Source: Ruminococcaceae bacterium UBA6842 (GTDB lineage: Bacteria; Bacillota; Clostridia; Oscillospirales; Acutalibacteraceae). From it: a stretch of DNA of 22,805 nt. A program made the translations under genes and the position numbers. Positions 7,930-14,444 of this stretch are shown piece by piece. The stretch is taken from the NCBI GenBank assembly GCA_002451855.1, contig DKDS01000074.1:21791-44595 (forward strand), read 5' to 3'. Numbering within the stretch: the first letter of the stretch is position 1; each line of letters starts with the position of its first letter. The notes under the pieces were generated by a model. The model was not told the origin of the DNA, made no database searches, and was given only the letters and a program-made list of their open reading frames with translations.

Positions 7930-8216
7930 ACGGCAAGGAAGTTACAGAGCCTTATTCCTTGCCGTTTGACTGGCTTTTAGGTATTGAGCGAACATTAATA
8001 CGACTCGTTCCGGCATATACCCTTGAAACGCTCGATACTTGCGATATAGACAGAATATTGCCTTATTATTTTTACGATTATCGGCTGACACTTCGAGAGC
8101 AAAAACGCATAGAAGAACCCGGAAGCGTCGAGGGAGAAATAGTTATTCGCAACGGAAAGAAATACCGCAAGGTAAATATTAAAGACTCAAAATGTGCAGA
8201 TAAAATTTTTAATTGA
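7624..8216 (+). CDS. Tail assembly chaperone G-T (-1 frameshift fusion)
   Basis: The -1 frame is open from 7914 to the stop at 8214-8216 and has no credible start of its own; the only candidate, TTG 7959, lies inside the stem and lacks a Shine-Dalgarno. Slipping on CCCAAAC (7917-7923) joins codon 100 of G (N100) to RINGKEVTEPYS and onward, giving a 197-aa product of 100 G residues plus 97 T residues. The T part begins with PFDWLLGIERTLIRLVP, has a tyrosine-rich middle (ILPYYFYDYR) and a lysine-rich end. In lambda and many siphophages the T extension contacts tube subunits and the G/G-T ratio is essential. The shift itself is inferred from the signals. Confidence 0.85.
7914..7967 (+). promoter_or_regulatory. 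Programmed -1 ribosomal frameshift element
   Basis: TTTCCCA (7914-7920) and CCCAAAC (7917-7923) overlap to give two canonical X-XXY-YYZ heptamers in the correct phase of the G gene (codons TTC CCA AAC). The G stop TAA (7927-7929) follows. A perfect 12-bp inverted repeat, AAACGGCAAGGA (7928-7939) and TCCTTGCCGTTT (7956-7967) with a 16-nt loop, begins 4 nt after the heptamer, or 7 nt if the three outer A-U pairs are melted. An in-frame TGA in the -1 frame at 7911 means that slippage must occur downstream of it, exactly where the heptamers are. Confidence 0.9.
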
Positions 8217-8226
8217 GGTCAAAATT

Positions 8227-8400
8227 ATGAAACAACAAATTAAAAACACGAAGAAAGACAAGAAACCGCCTATTTCTCCTCGCCAACAGATGAAACAGGA
8301 ATTAGACGCTTATAACAAAGAACACGGCACAAATTGCAGTTGCGGTGAATACATAGCCTATATATGGCCGAAGCGTCATAGGAGAGAAAATAATGTATGA
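8227..8400 (+). CDS. Small protein of unknown function in the tail module (57 aa)
   Basis: I do not recognise this protein. The ATG at 8227 follows TTGAGGTC, 10 nt after the G-T stop; a longer frame from 8194 would start inside G-T without a binding site. The 57 residues are very basic at the N-terminus (KQQIKNTKKDKK), then have a PPISPRQQMKQELDAYNKEHG helix and a C-terminal NCSCGEYIAYIWPKRHR with a CxC pair. The end overlaps the following gene by 8 nt, so the two are translationally coupled. The position suggests a link with tail assembly or with the neighbouring regulator, but nothing in the sequence proves either. The expression signals are good; the function is open. Confidence 0.7.
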   Translation: MKQQIKNTKKDKKPPISPRQQMKQELDAYNKEHGTNCSCGEYIAYIWPKRHRRENNV

Positions 8401-8704
8401 GGATAAAAAAAGATATCTATCCTCATATATGCTTCAAAAATCAAGGATTGACCGCCTTAAGGAAATGATAATTTCACAACCCGAACGACGAGAGGAATTT
8501 TTCACACAGATAACTGCGGCAAATGAATTGAGAGACACAATAGAAAAGAAAATTCAAGAAGTAGACGGCGGTACACTTACAGAGATTTTATATTGGAAAT
8601 ATGTATGTGGAAAATCTCTTTGGGAAATAAGCGAGCATATAAATTACTGTTTTAGGCATACCGAGCGATTACATTTAAAGGCTCTCGAAAAATTCAAATT
8701 ATAA
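8393..8704 (+). CDS. DUF1492-like helix-turn-helix protein (possible late regulator)
   Basis: A 103-aa protein whose layout resembles DUF1492/ArpU-type phage regulators. The N-terminal half is a helical/coiled region (DKKRYLSSYMLQKSRIDRLKEMI; ANELRDTIEKKIQEV, residues 4-57). The C-terminal half is a sigma region 4-like helix-turn-helix (ILYWKYVCGKSLWEISEHINYCFRHTERLHLKALEKF, residues 65-101), with the helix-turn-helix core around KSLWEIS...FRHTERLHLKAL. DUF1492-type proteins are often encoded near the end of early regions and are associated with late gene control. Here the gene sits inside the tail operon, between the chaperones and the tape measure, and is followed by a terminator-like hairpin. 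DNA or RNA polymerase binding is an inference from the fold. Confidence 0.65.
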   Translation: MYEDKKRYLSSYMLQKSRIDRLKEMIISQPERREEFFTQITAANELRDTIEKKIQEVDGGTLTEILYWKYVCGKSLWEISEHINYCFRHTERLHLKALEKFKL

Positions 8705-8724
8705 TGAACAATTAATTTTTATTT

Positions 8725-8750
8725 AGCGTTCGCTTATGCGGGCGCTTTTT
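8725..8750 (+). terminator. Terminator-like hairpin inside the tail operon
   Basis: AGCGTTCGC (8725-8733), loop TTAT, GCGGGCGCT (8738-8746) form a 9-bp stem with two G-U pairs, followed by TTTTT to 8750. This is a plausible intrinsic terminator of moderate strength. I see no good promoter between it and the tape measure gene at 8802, so transcription of the distal tail and lysis genes probably reads through it, either because it is leaky or because of an antitermination mechanism. Confidence 0.6.
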
Positions 8751-8768
8751 CAGATATAAAAATCATTT

Positions 8769-8784
8769 TTGCAGTCAACTGCAA
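8769..8784 (+). repeat. Inverted repeat before the tape measure ribosome-binding site
   Basis: TTGCAG (8769-8774) and CTGCAA (8779-8784) are perfect inverted repeats around TCAA, ending 5 nt before the GGAGGT (8790-8795) of the tape measure gene. It could be a small mRNA hairpin next to the ribosome-binding site or a protein site. Too short to be sure it is more than chance. Confidence 0.4.
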
Positions 8785-8801
8785 ACGAAGGGAGGTTATT
8801 T

Positions 8802-11525
8802 ATGCCGTCAGATTATGTAAATGAACTAACATCAAAAGTCGGTCTTGATGTTACGGAATGGAAAAAAGGAATAACAGAGCTTACGGCAGGCGTAAAAAAG
8901 ATTGAAACAAGCTTTCAGGCCTCCGCTGCACTTATGAATAACTGGTCTGGTAGTTCAGATGGGCTTAAAAGCCGAATTAAATCGCTTAACGATGAACTCA
9001 CTTTGCAAAAGAAAAAGCTTGAAATTTTGAAAAACGCCTATAATGATGTTGTTGAGAAAGAAGGCGCAACATCTAAAGCGGCAGAGTCTTTAGCTTCACA
9101 AATGTTTAAAGCCAGACAAGATATTGAAGAAACAACAGGAAAGCTGAAATATTACACCGAAGCCGAGCAAAAAGTAATTGACAAAACCTCTGCCGTGATA
9201 AAAAAGCTTGAGGAGTCCGGAAATAAGTTTGAAAAGACAGGTGACAAAATAAGTAAAGTCGGAAACAAAATGACTTTAGGCATTACAACACCTGTTATAG
9301 CTGCGGGAGCGGCAATCTATAAGTATTCAAGCGACCTTACCGAAGCCGAGAACAAAACAAAAGAAGTATTTAAAAATATGTCTTCGGATGTTCTTGATTG
9401 GTCTCAAACCTCGCTCGATAAAATGGGAATGGCGCGCTCTACGGCGCTTGACGCAGTATCTCTATACGGCGGTATGGCTACGGCTATGGGACTTACACGC
9501 AAGAAAGCTACGGATATGTCGAAGTCGCTTACCGAGCTTTCCGTAGATCTCGCGAGTTTTCATAATACATCCTTAGACCAAGCCTCAACCGCTTTAAAAA
9601 GTATATTTACCGGCGAGACGGAAACGCTTAAAAATTACGGTATAGTAATGACCGAAGCAAATCTTAAGGCATATGCACTGTCGCAGGGGATAAAAACAAA
9701 TTACAGCGAAATGACACAAGCCGAAAAGGTGCAGTTAAGATATAACTTTGTTATGAACGCCAGTAAGGACGCCATAGGCGACTACGAGCGCAACTGTGGA
9801 GAAGCGGCGTCCCAAATGAAAAAACTGCCCGAAGCATTAAAAGAGCTCGCAACCTCTTTTAAAGATAATGTTGAGCCGGCAATTACTCCGGTTATAACAG
9901 CACTTAATGGGGCAATAGTTTCCTTTGGCAAATGGAGCAAAACGACTAAGAATTTTGTAACAACCACTGCAATATCGGTTGCCGCCTTGGGTCCACTTGT
10001 TTCTATAATCGGCAAAACTACATCTGCAATCGGAAAGGCTCAAAAAGCGTATGCTAAGATATATGCTTGGATAAAAAAGAAAACAGATGCGACCGTTAAA
10101 GATACCGCCGCAAATGCCGCAAATTCAAAGTCGCTCGATAAAACGGCAGAGTCCGCGGAAAAGACAGCAAAAAGTACCGGCAAAATAGGAACGGCCGCAA
10201 AATCAGCAAATCCGTATATTATTGCTGTTATTGCATCGTTGGCGATGGTGGGAGCGGAAATTAATCGCACCATACGCTCTGCACAGTCAAAAATTGAGGA
10301 AACATATAACAAGAAAAAAGCGCAAAGCAATAAAGCATACGATACAGAAATCCAAAATCTCACCGACGAATATAACACCTACGAAGAAAAAATGTCCGCA
10401 AAAAAATCTGCCGAAGAAAAATATTACAGCGATAAAATCGCAAATCTCAGCAAAGATTTAAAAGCCCAAAAAAACGCTATATCCGAAGAGCAAAAGCTTT
10501 ACGAAAAAGCTCATAAAGAGAGACTTTCGCAGTTTGAAAAGGAAAAGCAGGCAAAGCTTGACGCTATATCCGCAAGCCAAGAAGCCCAAACCGCTGAACT
10601 GCAACAGCAAATAGACGCCTTAAATGCTTTGAATGAAGCAGATGAAGCGGCAACAAAAGAACAAGAAAACGCCGAAAAGCTTGCAGAGCTTAAGAAGTCT
10701 ATTACATTTGCAAAAACATACGCCGAAAAAGTAGACGCGGAAAACGCATACACCGCCGAAGTTAAAAGGCAGGAGGAAGAAAAAACAAAGGCGGCTCGCG
10801 AAAATCAAATTAAACAGCTTCAAAATAAAATGGAGCAAATAAAGAGCGAAGCTTCTGCCCGTCAAGAACAAGTTAAATCCGAATACGATTCGGCGGTCGA
10901 ACTCGAAAACAGCAAATATGAAGTTGCCAAGGAAGGTTTTGAAAACAGGCTTTCGGCTCTCGACACCTTTATAGAGGATGAAACGGCACGCCTTGAAACC
11001 GCGAGAGATGAAAAGATAGCCATTATGCAAAGCGAAACCGACACTTATCTTGCTGAACTGCAAAAACGCATAGACGCACAAAACAAGCTCAAAGAGGCGG
11101 CAGAAAAAACTATCGAAGCAGAGGAAAATAAAGAAAAAAAGAAAACCAAAACTGTCAAAGGCTTTTTAAAAGCATTTACAGATGATTATTTTCCGCACAA
11201 CGCTTCAGGTACAAACGACTGGAAAGGCGGCTTAACCTACATAAACGAACGTGGCGGAGAACTTATAAATCTGCCGAGGCATACGCAAATAATTCCTCAT
11301 GATGTTTCTATGGAAATGGCACGAGAATACGGCCGTATGCGCGCGGCTTACACAACCAATAACGATTACACAACCACGACCTCAAACACCTACAATCAAT
11401 ACGGCGCACAACAGCAGGTAACCGTTTTAAAGGTTGGTGAAAAAACCGTCGCCGAGGTTATAGAGCCTTGCGTATCGGTGAAGATGTCAGACAGTATTTA
11501 CAGAAGGAGGCGCTCAGGTGGATAA
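8802..11525 (+). CDS. Tail tape measure protein
   Basis: I start at ATG 8802, seven bases after GGAGGT, not at the open frame's first start (8769). The 907-aa product sets tail length. The N-terminus (DYVNELTSKVGLDVTEWKKG) and a coiled region to about 145 lead into KISKVGNKMTLGITTPVIAAG (149-169) and SSDLTEAENKTKEVF, typical of phage tail tape measure domains. Hydrophobic segments lie at about 388-409 and 471-486, as expected for a protein ejected into the membrane. Residues about 495-785 are an almost continuous lysine/glutamate/alanine-rich coiled coil. The C-terminus has the conserved ASGTNDWKGGLTYINERGGE (801-820) and LPRHTQIIPHD motifs that follow the coiled part in many Firmicutes phages. 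The stop overlaps the next gene's GTG by 8 nt. Confidence 0.95.
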   Translation: MPSDYVNELTSKVGLDVTEWKKGITELTAGVKKIETSFQASAALMNNWSGSSDGLKSRIKSLNDELTLQKKKLEILKNAYNDVVEKEGATSKAAESLASQMFKARQDIEETTGKLKYYTEAEQKVIDKTSAVIKKLEESGNKFEKTGDKISKVGNKMTLGITTPVIAAGAAIYKYSSDLTEAENKTKEVFKNMSSDVLDWSQTSLDKMGMARSTALDAVSLYGGMATAMGLTRKKATDMSKSLTELSVDLASFHNTSLDQASTALKSIFTGETETLKNYGIVMTEANLKAYALSQGIKTNYSEMTQAEKVQLRYNFVMNASKDAIGDYERNCGEAASQMKKLPEALKELATSFKDNVEPAITPVITALNGAIVSFGKWSKTTKNFVTTTAISVAALGPLVSIIGKTTSAIGKAQKAYAKIYAWIKKKTDATVKDTAANAANSKSLDKTAESAEKTAKSTGKIGTAAKSANPYIIAVIASLAMVGAEINRTIRSAQSKIEETYNKKKAQSNKAYDTEIQNLTDEYNTYEEKMSAKKSAEEKYYSDKIANLSKDLKAQKNAISEEQKLYEKAHKERLSQFEKEKQAKLDAISASQEAQTAELQQQIDALNALNEADEAATKEQENAEKLAELKKSITFAKTYAEKVDAENAYTAEVKRQEEEKTKAARENQIKQLQNKMEQIKSEASARQEQVKSEYDSAVELENSKYEVAKEGFENRLSALDTFIEDETARLETARDEKIAIMQSETDTYLAELQKRIDAQNKLKEAAEKTIEAEENKEKKKTKTVKGFLKAFTDDYFPHNASGTNDWKGGLTYINERGGELINLPRHTQIIPHDVSMEMAREYGRMRAAYTTNNDYTTTTSNTYNQYGAQQQVTVLKVGEKTVAEVIEPCVSVKMSDSIYRRRRSGG

Positions 11526-12339
11526 CGACGAGTTCAAATACGGCAATACAGAATCCGGCGCATTTAACATTGTGTGCGGAACGGAAACACATTCTATACT
11601 ACCCGAGAAACGCAAATATGTGCAAGAGGTACCGGGACTTGACGGCGTTGTGGATTTCGGGATTTCGGGTTACAGTACACGGGTAATAACAAAACCGATA
11701 TATTACACGGGCGCGTATTCCGATTTAAGGAAAAAGAGAGAGGAAATAATAGCTTGGCTTTGCAATGACGGGACGCCCAAAAAGCTTATCTTCGGCAACG
11801 AACCCGACAGATATTATATGGCTAAGATCTATGCTGCGCTTGAATTTGACAACACCTCAGATAGACATATAGGCGATATTCAGTTTGAGTGCAATCCGCC
11901 ATGGCAATATCTTTTGGACGGTACGCTTTTAACGCCTGATGAAATTACATACATAAATTGTACTGCCGAAGACGGTCAATTTATTAAAGAATTTTCCGGG
12001 AGCGGTGCTATAAAGTTTTTTAATAAAGGTACTCAAAAGGCTAAGCCTGTAATAAAAATCATAGGTCGCGTCAAGTCAGGGTTTACATTATCTTACGGAA
12101 CGGCTAAGCTCAAAATAAACGCAGACACAGGTTTCGAGGGTGTAAAAATCGATTGTGCAAAAGAAACCGTGACACGGATGTCAGACGGGAACAGTCTGTA
12201 TTCGAGTCTTGATTCGGCAAGCTCCTTTTTTGAACTTTCCCCCGGTAAATGTATGATAAATGTTTCAGGCGGATCTCTCGGTGCCTACCCTGATTCGGTG
12301 ACCGTCATAATAGAATTTAACGCTAAAATGTTAGGGTGA
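11518..12339 (+). CDS. Distal tail protein (Dit-like)
   Basis: A 273-aa protein directly after the tape measure, where siphophages encode Dit, the hexameric hub of the tail tip. The N-terminal domain shows SILPEKRKYVQEVPGLDGVVD followed by KREEIIAWLCNDGTPKKLIFGNEPDRYYMAKI, the usual belt-domain pattern of Sipho_tail proteins (a winding strand, the helix with a tryptophan, then the D-x-Y-Y segment). The C-terminal half (from about 160) is beta-rich and galectin-like in layout. The GTG start at 11518 lies after AAGGAGGCGC (11503-11512) and inside the last codons of the tape measure gene (8-nt overlap). Confidence 0.85.
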   Translation: MDNDEFKYGNTESGAFNIVCGTETHSILPEKRKYVQEVPGLDGVVDFGISGYSTRVITKPIYYTGAYSDLRKKREEIIAWLCNDGTPKKLIFGNEPDRYYMAKIYAALEFDNTSDRHIGDIQFECNPPWQYLLDGTLLTPDEITYINCTAEDGQFIKEFSGSGAIKFFNKGTQKAKPVIKIIGRVKSGFTLSYGTAKLKINADTGFEGVKIDCAKETVTRMSDGNSLYSSLDSASSFFELSPGKCMINVSGGSLGAYPDSVTVIIEFNAKMLG

Positions 12340-12343
12340 TAAG

Positions 12344-13738
12344 GTGGCAGGTAAAATAAAAGTATATGATAAAGATTTCAAGGCTTTGGGGAGTACCTCC
12401 GAAGCCTTTAATATTGCAAAAACAGAGGAATTGATGCGTGAATACACATTAAGCTTTTCCGTTGTTAACACAGACGGGATTTTCGACTACATTAATGAAA
12501 ATTCTATATTTGAATATTCGGGTCAAAGATTTGATATATCCGGTATTGACGGCGATTCAGGCTCAAACAACATAACACAGGTTACTGCCGAACATATTTC
12601 TTACCGTTTATCAAATTATACGCTGGTAAACGGATACAGCTTTGTGGGAACAGCTCGTCAATTAGCCGAGGATATTTTGAGGGAAGCCAAAACAGTAGAC
12701 GGTACGCCCGCATCCTCCGAGTTTACTCTGGGAACTGTAGTAAGTACCGATGTACTTAATTTTTCGCTTTCGGGTCAAACAAATGTAACGGCTCGCGAAG
12801 CCCTTATCGCAATGAAAGAATTGGGCGTAGAGGTTCGGTTTGACAATTTCACCGTAAATGTGCTTTATCAGGTTGGCACTGATTCAGGCATAGTGTTTGA
12901 ATATGGTAAAAACCTCACCGGTGTTAGGCGCACATGGCAACGCGACAACGGTTGGACTTACGACATAAATATCGCTGACCTGCAAAAAGCTATAGGCTAC
13001 ACAGGCGAGGGCTACGGTCTCGGCGATAATATTACCGTAATCGATAAATTTGCAAAGCTTGAGATTAAACAGCGCATAATTACTTACAAAGAATGTGACG
13101 ACCCCACACAAAACAGCATAACTGTCGGTGTGTTCATTCGTGATAATGCTTCGCTCAGTGTAGAGACTGACCGTATCGCCAATGCCGCAAGCGCTGTAGC
13201 AGACGAAGCAAAAAGCAAAGCGGACACTTCTGTACAGCAGGGCGAAAAATACAGCAATGTCTCAATTACGCATAAAGACGGGTTTAAATGCACGAATATA
13301 AGCGATACTCTCCGTGTTATGGTAAATGCAATCGATTGTTTCGCGGTTCAAACCAAGAAAAACGGTCAGTGGGTTACGGTTACAAGCGTCGAACTTTGGG
13401 GAATTCCTGCTCCCCGACTCACCACACAGGACGCTAAAAATTCTTATTATGCAACAGTCGGATATAACGCCAACGGAAACCCGGGTTTGTTTCTAATGAG
13501 AAGGACAGATGACGGGAATTTTAAGGAACATTTCAGCGTTTGGCCTACAAACACAGGAAACACTGTTGTAGATTGTGAAGGTGATTTATACCTAAGGTCT
13601 AAAACCGGCGGAAAGGTCGTTATAGAAAACCGCGAAGAAGACAGTCAAGGATTCAGCGGGAGTATATATCTCACCGAAAACGGCGGCGGTCTTGCTTTAC
13701 TGAAATTTACAAACGGAATACTGAAAAGTATAGATTAA
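12344..13738 (+). CDS. Tail-associated (Tal-like) baseplate protein
   Basis: A 464-aa protein following Dit, the usual place of Tal/gp27-like tip proteins. The N-terminal roughly 280 residues have the gp27-like pattern: a short beta start (GKIKVYDKDFKALGS), EEL-REYTLSFSV, FEYSGQRFDISGID, VTAEHISYRLSNYTL, and the late GEGYGLGDNITVID-FAKLEIKQRIITY stretch typical of prophage tail proteins. A helical linker (about 275-300) joins a C-terminal domain (about 305-464), beta-rich and glycine-rich toward its end, that I do not recognise. I see no peptidase or lysozyme motif, so this looks like a structural Tal without a wall-degrading domain. GTG start 12344; the ribosome-binding site (GGGTGAT) is weak. 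Confidence 0.8.
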   Translation: MAGKIKVYDKDFKALGSTSEAFNIAKTEELMREYTLSFSVVNTDGIFDYINENSIFEYSGQRFDISGIDGDSGSNNITQVTAEHISYRLSNYTLVNGYSFVGTARQLAEDILREAKTVDGTPASSEFTLGTVVSTDVLNFSLSGQTNVTAREALIAMKELGVEVRFDNFTVNVLYQVGTDSGIVFEYGKNLTGVRRTWQRDNGWTYDINIADLQKAIGYTGEGYGLGDNITVIDKFAKLEIKQRIITYKECDDPTQNSITVGVFIRDNASLSVETDRIANAASAVADEAKSKADTSVQQGEKYSNVSITHKDGFKCTNISDTLRVMVNAIDCFAVQTKKNGQWVTVTSVELWGIPAPRLTTQDAKNSYYATVGYNANGNPGLFLMRRTDDGNFKEHFSVWPTNTGNTVVDCEGDLYLRSKTGGKVVIENREEDSQGFSGSIYLTENGGGLALLKFTNGILKSID

Positions 13739-13751
13739 GGAGAGATATACC

Positions 13752-14231
13752 GTGGGACTTATAAAAATAACAAGCGCTATGACCGAAGCAGAACGCATAG
13801 CCGCTTATAACAGCAATATGCAATATCTCGAAAAGGATTTACCGTTAAAACACTTGCCGGTCGGAATTATAATATCCTTCGACACACCTATAAACCCGAA
13901 CGAGCTTTACGGCGGCACATGGGAACGGATAAAAGGCAGATTTATATGGGGCATCGAGGACCGCGAACAGGCAGGCTGCACCGGCGGCGAAAAAACACAC
14001 ACGCTAACAAACAGCGAAATGCCGTCGCACTCACATAAACCGGATACTTGGACGCAGGTTATGTCACCGGGAGGCGAAAGCGGTATATACGGCTCCTCGG
14101 GCACAGCAACCGGATCATACAGAGATTTTGCCAATTCTCAAAATTACCAAACCAGTACGGAAGGCGGAGATCAGCCTCACAACAATATGCCGCCTTACTA
14201 CGGCGCGTATACATGGCGCAGAGTAGCGTAA
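13752..14231 (+). CDS. Tail collar/tip protein, microcyclamide-like or short-fibre type
   Basis: A 159-aa protein with the layout of phage tail-collar-type tip proteins: PVGIIISFDTPINPNELYGGTW and GRFIWGIED in the first half, a GGEKTHTLTNSEMPSHSH histidine motif near 82-99, a glycine/serine-rich variable middle, and the final GGDQPHNNMPPYYGAYTWRR. The paired H-x-H motifs and the closing NNMPPY signature are shared with short tail fibre and collar domains that can bind metal along a trimeric fibre. GTG start with AGGAGAG (13739-13745). It probably decorates the tip or is a minor fibre. Confidence 0.8.
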   Translation: MGLIKITSAMTEAERIAAYNSNMQYLEKDLPLKHLPVGIIISFDTPINPNELYGGTWERIKGRFIWGIEDREQAGCTGGEKTHTLTNSEMPSHSHKPDTWTQVMSPGGESGIYGSSGTATGSYRDFANSQNYQTSTEGGDQPHNNMPPYYGAYTWRRVA

Positions 14232-14244
14232 GGGAGGTGAGAAG

Positions 14245-14430
14245 ATGCCTAAATACAGAATTTTCATTAGAGAATCGGTAAGCAAACATGTAATAGCAGA
14301 GTCCGACACAAAGGAAAAAGCAATTACCGGCATAAGAGAGAAATTTGAAAACGGTGAAATTACCCTCGACAAAGAAAACGATACATATTCGTTTGAAATG
14401 CAGGGAGACGAGATCAAAAGCACAAGCTAA
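14245..14430 (+). CDS. DpnD/PcfM-like small protein
   Basis: A 61-aa protein with a strong ribosome-binding site (GGGAGGTGA, 14232-14240) and ATG 14245. The pattern YRIFIRESVSKHVIAESDT, then KEKAITGIREKFENGEITLD, then a short acidic strand resembles the small DpnD/PcfM-like family (beta strand with polar ends, A-x-SDTKEKAI helix, G-E-I-x-LD motif). That family occurs in phages and conjugative elements without a defined biochemical role. Here it separates two tail-tip genes, with 13 and 14 nt gaps, and so is co-expressed with them. Family membership is by recall of the motif only. Confidence 0.6.
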   Translation: MPKYRIFIRESVSKHVIAESDTKEKAITGIREKFENGEITLDKENDTYSFEMQGDEIKSTS

Positions 14431-14444
14431 AAAAGGAGAAGAGA

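Noticed and set aside
7959..8216. The T frame as a separate 85-aa gene from TTG 7959
   Set aside because: The TTG has no Shine-Dalgarno and lies within the 3' arm of the frameshift stem; the frame is already open upstream to 7914.
10222..10461. +1 frame open for 79 codons inside the tape measure gene
   Set aside because: A shadow frame of the lysine-rich coiled-coil coding sequence, with low complexity and no initiation signal.
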